Positions 53,274-62,806 of a DNA stretch of 64,000 bases are shown here, piece after piece. Origin of the DNA: Gammaproteobacteria bacterium. GTDB taxonomy: Bacteria > Pseudomonadota > Gammaproteobacteria > Coxiellales > Coxiellaceae. The position numbers and the translations under genes are program-made. Within the stretch, counting starts at the first letter, position 1, and every line of letters begins with the position of its first letter. The stretch is taken from positions 62,001 through 126,000 of the forward strand of contig JAUIAD010000001.1 in NCBI GenBank assembly GCA_030425685.1. The letters are read 5' to 3'. The notes under the pieces are model-generated. The model was not told the DNA's origin. It did not search any database and saw nothing but the letters and a program-made list of their open reading frames with translations.

Positions 53274-54722
53274 ATGCGTTTTATTGGTGCGATTAAAATA
53301 CTCGGTATTCTTTTGATGATGCTGAGTTTAAGTAATATCCCTCCTATTATTGTTGCATTAATTTACCATGATGGTGGTGGGCCAGCATTTGCGTTTGGTT
53401 TTGTGGTCACGTTGTTAATGGGTTTTGCATTGTGGTTTTTTTCACGCCATAAATCGGTGGAGTTAAAAACGCGCGATGGTTTTTTTATTGTTACCTTTCT
53501 TTGGTTGGTGTTGTCATTTTTTGGTGCTATTCCATTATTGGTTACGTTATTTCCCAAGCTGCCGGCGACCGATGCGATTTTTGAATCTGTCTCAGGCTTA
53601 ACCACCACTGGGGCGACGGTATTAACGCATCTTAATCTCTTGCCGCATTCTATTTTATATTATCGACAACAGTTTCATTTGCTCGGCGGTATGGGGATTA
53701 TTGTTTTAGCTGTGGCTATTTTGCCGATGTTGGGTGTTGGTGGTATGCAACTGTTTCGTGCGGAAGTGGCCGGCCCGATGAAAACGAATAAATTAACACC
53801 ACGGATTGCCGAAACAGCAAAAGCATTGTGGGTTATTTATTTTGGTTTGGCGGCTTTATGTTTTTTATCTTACCATTTTGCCGGTATGTCATGGTTTGAT
53901 GCTTTGGGTGATAGTTTTAGCACCGTGTCAACGGGTGGGTTTTCCATGCATGATGCCAGCTTGGCTTATTATAAGAGTCCCTTGATTGATACCATTGCCA
54001 TGTTTTTTATGATTTTGGGTGCAACCAACTTTTCATTACATTTTCAGTTTTTAAAATATCGACGTTTTTCGTTTTATACGCAAGATTCTGAATTTATGGC
54101 TTATTTGAAAATTATTCTCGTTGTCTCCGTCATTGCGGCGGTGACATTAATTGCCTATGACTATTACCATTTGGGGCGTAATTTTTTTAATGCGTTGTTT
54201 ACGGTGATCTCACTGACCAGTACCACGGGATTGTCAACCAATGACTATAGTGTATGGCCGAGCTTTTTACCTTATCTAGTATTGTTTGCGGCATTGATTG
54301 GTGGCTGCTCTGGTTCGACCAGTGGTGGTTTAAAAGTTATTCGTTGTTTGTTGTTAAAACAGCAAGGTGAGCGTGAGGTTAACCGTTTGATTCACCCCAA
54401 GGCGGTGTTGGCGCTTAAGCTGGGTGGCAGCACGGTCTCTGATGACACGATGCAAGCGGTGTGGAGCTATGTGGCTGTTTTTCTGGCCTTGTATGTTATT
54501 TTGTTTCTTTGTCTGTTGGCAACAGGCATGGAATTACAAACCGCTTTTGGTGCGTTAACAGCATGCCTTTCAAATACCGGTGCGGGTATTGGTAAGGCGG
54601 CTGGAAATTTTGCGCATATTAACACGGCTGCTAAATGGATATTAATTTTAGCGATGTTTGCTGGTCGGTTAGAAATTTTTACTGTCTTAGTTTTGTTTAT
54701 GCCGTCTTATTGGCGCCGTTAG
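53274..54722 (+). CDS. trkH: Trk potassium uptake channel subunit TrkH
   Basis: 482 residues, inner membrane. The selectivity-filter regions are visible: SVSGLTTTGATVL, FSTVSTGGFSMHD, LTSTTGLSTNDYS and CLSNTGAGIGKAAGNF. IGGCSGSTSGGLKVIRCLLL is the intramembrane gating loop region, and the C-terminus MFAGRLEIFTVLVLFMPSYW is highly typical. AGAGG lies 5 bases before the ATG at 53274. It forms an operon with trkA. Confidence 0.96.
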   Translation: MRFIGAIKILGILLMMLSLSNIPPIIVALIYHDGGGPAFAFGFVVTLLMGFALWFFSRHKSVELKTRDGFFIVTFLWLVLSFFGAIPLLVTLFPKLPATDAIFESVSGLTTTGATVLTHLNLLPHSILYYRQQFHLLGGMGIIVLAVAILPMLGVGGMQLFRAEVAGPMKTNKLTPRIAETAKALWVIYFGLAALCFLSYHFAGMSWFDALGDSFSTVSTGGFSMHDASLAYYKSPLIDTIAMFFMILGATNFSLHFQFLKYRRFSFYTQDSEFMAYLKIILVVSVIAAVTLIAYDYYHLGRNFFNALFTVISLTSTTGLSTNDYSVWPSFLPYLVLFAALIGGCSGSTSGGLKVIRCLLLKQQGEREVNRLIHPKAVLALKLGGSTVSDDTMQAVWSYVAVFLALYVILFLCLLATGMELQTAFGALTACLSNTGAGIGKAAGNFAHINTAAKWILILAMFAGRLEIFTVLVLFMPSYWRR

Positions 54723-54908
54723 TAATATTAACATAAAATTAATTAAGCCTTTTTTTGTGAATATTAAGCTTAGGTCTTGACTATTTTCCTGTGCGTGTGA
54801 AAATAAATGCCGTCATTCCGTAAAGGTATTGTAGTGACACGATGTTATTTTTCAATGCCGTTTTCCGTTATTTTTACACCTTCCCATACGTTTATTTTTG
54901 GAGGACAA

Positions 54909-57266
54909 ATGGATACAAACGTAGTACTTGATGAAGGCATGGTTGCACTATTAACGTGTAGTGGTGATCTTGTTTTTATTTTGTCGCGGGCGTTTCATGT
55001 TTTAGAGATTGGCACAAAGGCGCAAGAATTTTTTCAGTGGGACGCGCCGATGGTGCAAGGCAAGCATTTTATCGAACACTGTGACGCGGCTAAACGCCCT
55101 TGCCCGATTAAGATAGATTCCCAAACAGGTTTGCCCAAGAGGCAAGTTATCTTCGCCTGTAAAAATGCCTTAGGACATCAGCATGCAGTGACTTGGAACG
55201 TAAAGCAAATTCATTTTCAAGGTGAGCAAGCATGGTTACTGATAGGAAATGCGCAACTAAAACAACAAGAAACGCAAAGCACTGATCGTTTAAATGATAT
55301 TAGAACCATTACCCCAGGTGGTTTTTATTGGAAAGACCTTGATGGTTGTTATCTGGGGTGTAATGAATATATGCTAAAAGTGGCGGGATTTTTATCGCAA
55401 GATGATGTGTTGGGGAAAAAGGACGCGGATCTTTGGCCCAATTCTGCTACGCAATTAGAAGAGAATGACCGCTATGTGATGGAGAGTGGGGAAACGCTTG
55501 AGGTGGAAGAAACGGTAGAAATACCGTCTTTTGGTCTGCGACATTTTATTAGCGTTAAAATGCCATTGCGTGATAAAGATAAAAATATTATCGGTGTCAT
55601 TGGTAACTCCTTGGATATAAGCGAATTAAAGTTAGCGCAAGCGGAACTTATTCGTGCGAAGAAAAAGGCGGAAACAGCGAATCATGCTAAGTCAGCCTTT
55701 ATAGCCAATATGAGTCATGATATTAAAACACCGGTGGCGGGTATTTTAAGTATGGCGGAGAATTTAATGTTCCGCTTATCCGACCCCGATGACCGACAGT
55801 CTGCCGGTTATCTTGTTAACGCGAGTTTACAGTTATTAGAAATTTTAAACGAAGTGGTAGAATTGGCGCGCTTGGGCGAAGTGCATGAGCAAAAGCATGA
55901 GACCACTTTTCAACTGCGGGCGTTAACAAATAATATTATTGATTTAATGCGTCCTGCCTTAAAAGATCGCTCCATTGATTTTAGCGTCAGTTATGAAGAC
56001 GATGTGCCGGAGAAAATTAAGGGTAATCAAATTTACTTGCACCGCATCTTATTAAACCTGACTGCCAACGCGATAAAATTTACTGAAAAGGGTGGTGTTT
56101 CCATTCAAGTCGCTGTTTCCAAACAGACTAGTGATAATATTGTTTTAAAAATTGCGGTTAAAGACACCGGTATTGGTATCCCTGTCGAACAACAGAATGA
56201 GATATTTGAACAGTTTACGCGTTTATCTCCTTCTTATTCTGGAAATTATAAGGGTAGTGGATTAGGCCTTTTTATTGTAAAGCAGTATTTAGAACAGCTA
56301 TGCGGTACGATTAGTTTGCAAAGTGCGCCGGGTACCGGTAGTACCTTTACTTGCTTTATTCCTTTTGGGCGTGTTTATAACAATGAAGGAGTGCCGCCAG
56401 ATGAGAATCAATCAAGTGTCGACGCTGTTACAGCGCCTGCGGTAGAAAATACAATTAAGTTGGAATTGAATAGTAAAAAGCAGTTGAAAATTTTAGTGGT
56501 TGAAGATGATACGCTGGCGCAACAAGCGATTCGCGAAAAATTGCAACGTCTTGGTCATAAGGTCTTAATTGCTAGTACAGGTAATCAGGCGCTGCACTTT
56601 TTTAGCAGTGATTATTTTGATCTAATTTTCTTGGACTTAGGTCTGCCGGATATCGATGGCACGATTGTGGCTGAGAGCATTTTTCATGATGAAAAATATC
56701 AGCAGCGTAAAATACCGATTGTAGCGCTTAGTGCGCATGCGCAGGGTCTTAGTCAAGAAAAATACCAAGCTATCGGTATAGATGTGCTGATGCATAAACC
56801 TCTGATGCTGCAGCAAGCTGTTGAAGTTATTGAGCAGCTAGTCTATGGCGAGGAAAAACCACCTGTGCGTGATCAGCCTAGCAATGTGAATCACGAAGAA
56901 ATTATTGATTTAAATCTAGGGGCAAAAATTATTGGCAAAGACTATGACACTGCACTGGAATTATTACAGATGTTTGTTAACCAATTGCCGTCTGACTTAG
57001 CCGAACTTGAGGATGCTTATCAACATCATAAGTTTGATCAACTGGGCAAAATCGTTCATCGTTTGCATGGTAGTTTGTGCTACTGTGGTGCGCCACGCTT
57101 TAAAAAAGTGGTGCAGCAGTTTGATGTTGCGCTGCAAGAGAAAAAAGACCGTAGTGAGTTAAGTTACACATATCTTTATGAGGCAATTAACGAGCAAGCA
57201 GACTTGCTAATGAAAACCTACACCCGTTCAAAATTCGGTGAGCCACGACGACGGATGTTAAGCTAA
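54909..57266 (+). CDS. hybrid sensor histidine kinase (PAS-PAS-HisKA-HATPase-REC-HPt)
   Basis: 785 residues in an ArcB-like phosphorelay layout. A PAS-like segment (about 15-115) is followed by a clear PAS/PAC (132-250, GFYWKDLDGCYLGCNEYML). HisKA has AFIANMSHDIKTPVAGI; note Asp in place of the usual Glu after the phospho-His. The ATPase domain has NLTANAIKFTEKG, DTGIGIPVEQQ and GSGLGLFIVKQYL. The REC domain has VVEDD, the phospho-Asp in LIFLDLGLPDIDGT and MHKPL. The C-terminal HPt has IVHRLHGSLCYCGAPRF. No membrane segment is evident, so it should be cytosolic. GGAGG lies 6 bases before the ATG at 54909. No response regulator is adjacent. Confidence 0.93.
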   Translation: MDTNVVLDEGMVALLTCSGDLVFILSRAFHVLEIGTKAQEFFQWDAPMVQGKHFIEHCDAAKRPCPIKIDSQTGLPKRQVIFACKNALGHQHAVTWNVKQIHFQGEQAWLLIGNAQLKQQETQSTDRLNDIRTITPGGFYWKDLDGCYLGCNEYMLKVAGFLSQDDVLGKKDADLWPNSATQLEENDRYVMESGETLEVEETVEIPSFGLRHFISVKMPLRDKDKNIIGVIGNSLDISELKLAQAELIRAKKKAETANHAKSAFIANMSHDIKTPVAGILSMAENLMFRLSDPDDRQSAGYLVNASLQLLEILNEVVELARLGEVHEQKHETTFQLRALTNNIIDLMRPALKDRSIDFSVSYEDDVPEKIKGNQIYLHRILLNLTANAIKFTEKGGVSIQVAVSKQTSDNIVLKIAVKDTGIGIPVEQQNEIFEQFTRLSPSYSGNYKGSGLGLFIVKQYLEQLCGTISLQSAPGTGSTFTCFIPFGRVYNNEGVPPDENQSSVDAVTAPAVENTIKLELNSKKQLKILVVEDDTLAQQAIREKLQRLGHKVLIASTGNQALHFFSSDYFDLIFLDLGLPDIDGTIVAESIFHDEKYQQRKIPIVALSAHAQGLSQEKYQAIGIDVLMHKPLMLQQAVEVIEQLVYGEEKPPVRDQPSNVNHEEIIDLNLGAKIIGKDYDTALELLQMFVNQLPSDLAELEDAYQHHKFDQLGKIVHRLHGSLCYCGAPRFKKVVQQFDVALQEKKDRSELSYTYLYEAINEQADLLMKTYTRSKFGEPRRRMLS

Positions 57267-57328
57267 GGATGAGGTTGTGCAGCCTATTGGTTAATTTGTT
57301 TTGTATCACCCGCTATTCGGGCAACAAT

Positions 57329-57385
57329 GTAGGGGCGCAGCATGCTGTGCCCCTACGGGTTTTAAATTACTGATGAGCAAGCTCA
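57329..57385. repeat. REP-like palindrome with conserved tail
   Basis: GTAGGGGCGCAGCATGCTGT followed by GCCCCTAC, then GGGTTTTAAATTACTGATGAGCAA. The tail matches the sequence after the copy at 28748, showing that the repeat is about 55 bp or more, not only the palindrome. It lies in the convergent 168-base gap between the hybrid kinase and the thioesterase and could act as a terminator for both. Confidence 0.8.
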
Positions 57386-57434
57386 CGCTACACCCGTATG
57401 TCTTTTTAGGAGGTGTTGATCGTCTATCGATAAA

Positions 57435-57947
57435 TTAGGCTTTCTTAGATTTTATTGCTTCTTTACGCTTTCTATGCTCATTAGCAAGCTGAATACGCAA
57501 TTCACGGCGCAGTTTGGCTTCCTCGTAGCGTATTTTTTCAGCTTCTGTATTAAGAGTGAGAGGTGTAATTTGGGTCGGTTTAAGGTTTTCATCTACGGCG
57601 ATCATAGTGAAATAGCAGGAATTAGTGTGGCGCTTTTCTTGTGTGATTAAGTTTTCAGCAACCACCTTAATGCCAATCTCCATCGAGGTGTGCCCAACAT
57701 AATTCACACTAGCGTAGCAAACAACCAACTCACCAACATGAATAGGTTCTTTAAACAGTACTTCATCAACAGAAAGCGTCACAACATAATGGCCAGAATA
57801 GCGTGATGCACAAGCATAAGCGACTTGGTCAAGGAGTCTTAACAAGTGCCCACCATGAATATTGCCAGCAAAGTTGGCTTTTTCCGGGGTCATAACCTCG
57901 GACATGGTTAATGAACGGCTGTTATCTTCTTGTTCAAGCTTGCTCAT
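57435..57947 (-). CDS. acyl-CoA thioesterase, YciA/ACOT hotdog family
   Basis: Hydrolyses acyl-CoA to free acid and CoA. About 170 residues with family hallmarks: MTPEKANFAGNIHGGHLLRL (catalytic Asn/Gly region), DQVAYACASRYSGHYVVTLS, VDEVLFKEPIHVGELVVCYA, and a helical lysine/arginine-rich tail. I start at MSKLEQ (57947); an ATG at 57962 is also in frame. It overlaps the end of the upstream permease by 14 bases (29 with the longer start), so the two are likely coupled. Confidence 0.9.
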   Translation of the reverse strand: MSKLEQEDNSRSLTMSEVMTPEKANFAGNIHGGHLLRLLDQVAYACASRYSGHYVVTLSVDEVLFKEPIHVGELVVCYASVNYVGHTSMEIGIKVVAENLITQEKRHTNSCYFTMIAVDENLKPTQITPLTLNTEAEKIRYEEAKLRRELRIQLANEHRKRKEAIKSKKA

Positions 57948-59544
57948 CCCGGGTGCCCCCATGTTTAACTGAAATGGTCTTATGTAATTCTAGCCTATCT
58001 ACGTAGTCTTTTGTAACATCATCAGGTAATTTAAATTTAATAGCCAAAAACATAATACCCATACAGAACAGGCCAATAATAAGAAAGTCCCAACCAAAGG
58101 GAATAATGCCATGACCACCAAAATTACCCAGGTAAGAGATAATACTAATACCAACAAAGTAAGGCCAAATCCAAATCGAAGAGCGCCAATTTAGCGGTGG
58201 GCTTTCTGTCGTCTGAATAAAAAGACGGTGCAAAAATAGTACAGCCAAACCAACACCTAAGCAAATCGCTAACTTAGAAAGCGTTTCCCAGCCACTCCAA
58301 TACGTTAGTAGTGTACAAATATAAAAAGCAACAGTGGTCCACGTTGTCGCAAAGGGAAGTTTAAATGGGCGTTTCTGATTGGGTAATTGATAGCGAAGTG
58401 CGAGTAAACAGACGGGACCGATAGAGTAAGTGATTGCCATTAGTGATGTTAAAAAGCTAATCATCTTATCCCAGCCCGGCAGCGGCGCAAACATCATCAT
58501 GCCGAGAATAAAGTTTACACAAATGGCAAAAACAGGGTTGCCTTGCCCGGTTAGTTTTTGAAAGAGGTGTGGAATGTGTTTGTTTTTACTCATGCCAAAC
58601 AAGGAGCGACTGGCACTACTGATATACATTAATGCCGACGCTAAAGGCCCGGCGATAGCGCCAATATAGAGCAATGGCAGTAAATAATTAAGCTCATCTT
58701 GCGACAAGATAGAAGCAATCGGGCTATTGTGACCACTAAGGATAAGGTTATGCCAACCGTTAACAAGGTTCGCCGGTGTTAAGGAAGAGTAAAACGCAAA
58801 CTGCAATAACATATAAACAGCCAAACAGATGGCAATCGAGCCAATAATAGCCAGTGGCAATGTGCGATAAGGATTTTTTGCCTCACCGGCAAGTTCGCAA
58901 GCTTGTTTAAAACCATTAAATGCAAAGACAATACCGCCAGTAGCAATCGCAGCAAGAACACCATGCCAGCCGTAGGGCATAAAAACACTATGGACAGGAT
59001 GGATAGCTTTTTCTGGTGTAAAAAACTTAAACAGAATAACCGCCCCAATAATCAAGGGAATGGCTATTTTTAACACTGTTAAAACGTTATTAAGGCGCAA
59101 TAACCACCGTAAAGAAAAGATATTTAAAGCCGAAGCCGCCAGCATTAATAAGGTCGCCACCACATAGCCTGACGATGTTAACGCGCCACTTTCATGAATG
59201 ATTATCGGAAAGAAATAGCTTAAATACTGTATAACGGCTTGTACTTCCGTTGGTGCCAGAGAAGCGTAAGCCAGCCAAATAATCCATGAAAACATAAAGC
59301 TAACTAAGGTACCGTGCGTATAATGTGGAATGCGCGTACTAGAACCCGTGATCGGTATCAAGGTACAAAGCTCAGCAAAAATAAAGGCAATAAAGATCAT
59401 CGTCGCGCCACCAATAATCCAGGAAATAGTGGCGGCGGGCCCGGCTAGCATAGATGTATAATAATTAGCAAATAACCACCCGGAGCCAAGAATAGCACTC
59501 ACAGATGTAAACAGAAGAGCAAAAGCCGAGATCGATCTTTTCAT
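57934..59544 (-). CDS. APC-family amino acid permease
   Basis: 536 residues with about 12-14 membrane segments. The first segment is FALLFTSVSAILGSGWLFAN (the glycine-rich APC helix 1 with SGWLF), followed by LCTLIPITGSSTRIPHYTHG, ATGGIVFAFNGFKQACELAG with KNPYRTLPLAI (the helix 6 substrate region with ELAGEAKNP), and SALMYISSASRSLFGMSKNK. It resembles the AspT/YjeM-like amino-acid permeases that are numerous in amino-acid-consuming intracellular bacteria. The substrate is not determinable. The start is the ATG at 59544. Confidence 0.9.
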   Translation of the reverse strand: MKRSISAFALLFTSVSAILGSGWLFANYYTSMLAGPAATISWIIGGATMIFIAFIFAELCTLIPITGSSTRIPHYTHGTLVSFMFSWIIWLAYASLAPTEVQAVIQYLSYFFPIIIHESGALTSSGYVVATLLMLAASALNIFSLRWLLRLNNVLTVLKIAIPLIIGAVILFKFFTPEKAIHPVHSVFMPYGWHGVLAAIATGGIVFAFNGFKQACELAGEAKNPYRTLPLAIIGSIAICLAVYMLLQFAFYSSLTPANLVNGWHNLILSGHNSPIASILSQDELNYLLPLLYIGAIAGPLASALMYISSASRSLFGMSKNKHIPHLFQKLTGQGNPVFAICVNFILGMMMFAPLPGWDKMISFLTSLMAITYSIGPVCLLALRYQLPNQKRPFKLPFATTWTTVAFYICTLLTYWSGWETLSKLAICLGVGLAVLFLHRLFIQTTESPPLNWRSSIWIWPYFVGISIISYLGNFGGHGIIPFGWDFLIIGLFCMGIMFLAIKFKLPDDVTKDYVDRLELHKTISVKHGGTRDEQA

Positions 59545-59658
59545 AGTTATCCCATTGAGACAAAACGGATATCATACCATACCTGAATAAATTCGTCGGA
59601 GCAAATAATGCTCATGATGTTAATAATAAGAACAATACAGGCATGATTGGAGGGCGCG

Positions 59659-59721
59659 ATGTTAGGCGTGATACTTACTGCCGTTTGTTGTCGAGCTGCC
59701 GCTCATCACATTAAAGCTTAA
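59659..59721 (+). CDS. possible 20-residue mini-ORF upstream of polA
   Basis: ATG with a strong GGAGGG 7 bases upstream, encoding MLGVILTAVCCRAAAHHIKA. It lies in the 262-base gap between the divergent permease and polA, ahead of the polA -10 box. It may be chance. It has no recognisable similarity. Confidence 0.2.
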   Translation: MLGVILTAVCCRAAAHHIKA

Positions 59722-59724
59722 AGA

Positions 59725-59753
59725 TGCAAAAAATTTATATAAAGAGCTATAAT
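59725..59753 (+). promoter_or_regulatory. putative polA promoter
   Basis: Perfect -10 box TATAAT at 59748-59753, 54 bases before the chosen polA start. The best -35 at 17-base spacing is TGCAAA (59725-59730), a weak match. Confidence 0.5.
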
Positions 59754-59806
59754 GCTTTCACTTTTTTACGCTAATAAATATGGCTTCTATAAGTGAGAAA
59801 AAAATA

Positions 59807-62503
59807 ATGGCAAAAAATCCCCAACCTTTTATTTTGGTCGATGGCTCTTCCTATTTATTTCGAGCGTACTACGCCTTGCCGCCATTAACGAATGCAAAAG
59901 GTAAACCCACCGGTGCTATTTATGGTGTCGTCAATATGCTGCGCAAATTAGTTGCAGATTACCCCTCCGAACACGTCGCCGTTGTCTTTGACCCCAAGGG
60001 CAAAAATTTCCGCCACGAATTATATCCACAATACAAAGCCAACCGTGCGGAGATGCCGGATGACTTGCGTGTACAAATTGAACCCCTGCATGCGTTAATA
60101 CAAGCAATGGGTTTTCCACTGATCATTGAAGATGGTGTCGAGGCGGATGATGTGATTGGCAGTTTGGCTGTGCGGGCGATGGAAAAAGGTCGGGAGGTAT
60201 TAATTTCTACTGGCGATAAAGATATGGCGCAGTTGGTTAATGACAAGATTACATTAATTAACACCATGAATAATAAAATCATGGATACGGCTGGGGTGGT
60301 TGAAAAGTTTGGCGTTGCTGCAGAGCGAATTATTGATTATTTAACCTTGGTGGGAGATACCAGTGATAATATCCCGGGTGTGCCGAAGGTGGGGCCCAAG
60401 ACAGCAGTTAAGTGGCTCAACCAATTTGGTACTTTAGATGAGATTATTGAACGTGCGGATGAAATTAAAGGAAAGGTTGGTGAGAATTTAAGAAACCATA
60501 TTAAAGATATTCCGCTTTATAAAACACTGGTCACCATTAAATTAGACATAGCCGTTGATAAAAATTATGAAGATTTTAAAATGGGCGAGCCTAACAAGCC
60601 AGAGCTATTGCCGATGTTATCTGACTTAGGCTTTAAACACTTATTAAAAGAGTTTGAAAGTGACGCAGCAGAGGTAGCAGTAGAAGAGGTTAGTAAAAAA
60701 CATTACGATACCATTTATGATAAAGAGCACTTTCTGCGTTGGATAAAAAAGTTAACTAAGGCAAAAGTCTTTGCTTTTGATACAGAAACGACTGATCTAA
60801 ATGCAATGCAAGCAGAATTAGTAGGCCTTTCCTTTTCTGCACGAGCAGGTGAGGCGGCTTATGTTCCTTTAAATCACGATTACGAAGGCGCGCCTAAGCA
60901 GTTAGAACAACAGTGGGTGTTAGAGCAATTAACCCCTTTATTGCAAGACCCTAACAACACTATTATCGGCCAGAATTTAAAATACGACCTTGAGGTATTA
61001 AAAAAATATGGGGTTGAAGTGACAGCGCCTATTTATGATACCCTGCTGGAGTCTTACGTTTTTAATAGTACCGCCAATCGTCATGATTTAGATACCTTAG
61101 CGTTAAAATATTTAGGTGAAACGCTGATTTCTTTTGAAGACGTTGCTGGCAAAGGGGTAAAGCAGGTTACGTTTAATAAAGTCGCTATTGAAAAAGCATC
61201 ACCCTACGCCGCTGAAGATGCCGATATGGCGTTGCAATTGCATCATAAGCTGATGCCAGAGTTAGATGGCTGTGAGCCTGTTAAAAAAGTATTAACCGAT
61301 ATTGAAATTCCACTATTGCCGATTTTAGTCAATATGGAATCGCATGGCGTTTTAATTAACGTTGATATGTTAAATGCGCAAAGTGCAGAATTAGCCAAGC
61401 GCATCGACGAATTAGAGCAAGAGGCGCATCGTTTAGCTGGGAAAGAATTTAATTTAGGTTCGCCTAAGCAGTTGCAGCAAATTTTATTTGAAGAGCGTAA
61501 GCTGCCTATATTGAAAAAAACCCCAAAAGGGCAGCCGTCAACCGCAGAAAATGTTTTACAAGATTTAGCACACGACTACCCATTACCAAAGATAATTTTG
61601 GAATATCGCAGTCTTAGTAAATTAAAATCAACCTATACGGATAGACTGCCAGAGCAGGTAAATCCAGGCTCAGGAAGAATTCACACGTCTTACAATCAAG
61701 CGGTTACAGCCACAGGTCGTTTATCATCGAATAATCCAAATTTACAAAACATTCCCGTGCGTACAGAAGAAGGGCGTAAAATTCGCAAAGCATTTATTGC
61801 GCCATCAGGTTATAAAATTGTCGCAGCTGATTATTCACAAATTGAGTTACGCATGATAGCGGATATTTCAAAAGATCCCGGCTTGGTCAATGCCTTTATG
61901 CACGGGTTAGATGTTCATCGCTCAACAGCAGCAGAAATCTTTGCAGTGCCCTTAGAAGAAGTGACAACAGAGCAACGCCGCAGTGCAAAAGCCATTAATT
62001 TCGGCTTGCTCTATGGAATGTCGGCATTTGGTTTATCAAAACAATTAGGTATTGAGCGTGGTGAGGCGCAAGCTTATATGGACACCTATTTTGCCCGTTA
62101 TCCTAAAGTGCATCAGTACATGGAAGACACGTGTGCCTTTGCACAGCAACACGGTTATGTCGAAACCTTTTTAGGGCGGCGCATTTATACCCCGGAAATT
62201 AATGCAAAAAATCAAATACGCCGCAAAGCAGCGGAGCGTGCAGCGATAAATGCACCGATGCAAGGCAGTGCCGCCGACGTTATTAAAATAGCCATGATTC
62301 ATGTAGATCGCTGGCTGCGCGATAATAACATCCCAGCCACAATGATTATGCAGGTCCACGATGAGTTGGTCTTTGAGGTTGAAGAAAGCGCCGTTCTGCA
62401 CGTTGTCAGCAAGGTAAAAGAACTAATGGAATCAGCAATAAGCTTATCGGTACCACTTTTAGTTGATACTGGGATTGGCGATAGCTGGGATGAGGCGCAT
62501 TAA
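59807..62503 (+). CDS. polA: DNA polymerase I
   Basis: Three-domain repair and Okazaki-fragment polymerase, 898 residues. The 5'-3' exonuclease spans about 1-290 (LVDGSSYLFRAYYALPPLTN, GDTSDNIPGVPKVGPKTAVK). The 3'-5' exonuclease has all its acidic residues (FDTETTDLNAMQAELVGLSF, IIGQNLKYDLEVL, YAAEDADMALQL), so proofreading should be active. The polymerase has TATGRLSSNNPNLQNIPVRT, motif A AADYSQIELRMIA, O-helix RRSAKAINFGLLYGMSAFGL and motif C MQVHDELVFEV. The ATG at 59807 (MAKNPQPFILVDG) is preferred; an ATG at 59780 is in frame. Confidence 0.97.
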   Translation: MAKNPQPFILVDGSSYLFRAYYALPPLTNAKGKPTGAIYGVVNMLRKLVADYPSEHVAVVFDPKGKNFRHELYPQYKANRAEMPDDLRVQIEPLHALIQAMGFPLIIEDGVEADDVIGSLAVRAMEKGREVLISTGDKDMAQLVNDKITLINTMNNKIMDTAGVVEKFGVAAERIIDYLTLVGDTSDNIPGVPKVGPKTAVKWLNQFGTLDEIIERADEIKGKVGENLRNHIKDIPLYKTLVTIKLDIAVDKNYEDFKMGEPNKPELLPMLSDLGFKHLLKEFESDAAEVAVEEVSKKHYDTIYDKEHFLRWIKKLTKAKVFAFDTETTDLNAMQAELVGLSFSARAGEAAYVPLNHDYEGAPKQLEQQWVLEQLTPLLQDPNNTIIGQNLKYDLEVLKKYGVEVTAPIYDTLLESYVFNSTANRHDLDTLALKYLGETLISFEDVAGKGVKQVTFNKVAIEKASPYAAEDADMALQLHHKLMPELDGCEPVKKVLTDIEIPLLPILVNMESHGVLINVDMLNAQSAELAKRIDELEQEAHRLAGKEFNLGSPKQLQQILFEERKLPILKKTPKGQPSTAENVLQDLAHDYPLPKIILEYRSLSKLKSTYTDRLPEQVNPGSGRIHTSYNQAVTATGRLSSNNPNLQNIPVRTEEGRKIRKAFIAPSGYKIVAADYSQIELRMIADISKDPGLVNAFMHGLDVHRSTAAEIFAVPLEEVTTEQRRSAKAINFGLLYGMSAFGLSKQLGIERGEAQAYMDTYFARYPKVHQYMEDTCAFAQQHGYVETFLGRRIYTPEINAKNQIRRKAAERAAINAPMQGSAADVIKIAMIHVDRWLRDNNIPATMIMQVHDELVFEVEESAVLHVVSKVKELMESAISLSVPLLVDTGIGDSWDEAH

Positions 62504-62806
62504 TAAAAAGGGCATAGCCAGCTATTTCTGACAGGTAGTAGCGTGATTAAATATAATGAGTAGCGGTGACGCAGTAATAATAATTAAAATCGTTGCGCCC
62601 CCACACCACTTTGCGCCGTTGCGTAAAATCGGCGCAGCAGTAAAGCTTTAAGATCTCTTTTATAGATCCGTCGAACCCAATACAGACAAAAAACCCAAGA
62701 AATCACCCCTAGCAGCACGTTTTACACAAGATAAACCCAAAACTGCTTTTTGTTTAATATTAGTATGTTATAGTAGAGGTTGATTCTACCGATGGAGTAA
62801 GGTGTC

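Noticed and set aside
62721-62774. Promoter of the last TolC-family gene (TTTACA, TTGTTT and TATAGT boxes)
   Set aside because: No pair of boxes has acceptable 16-18 base spacing.
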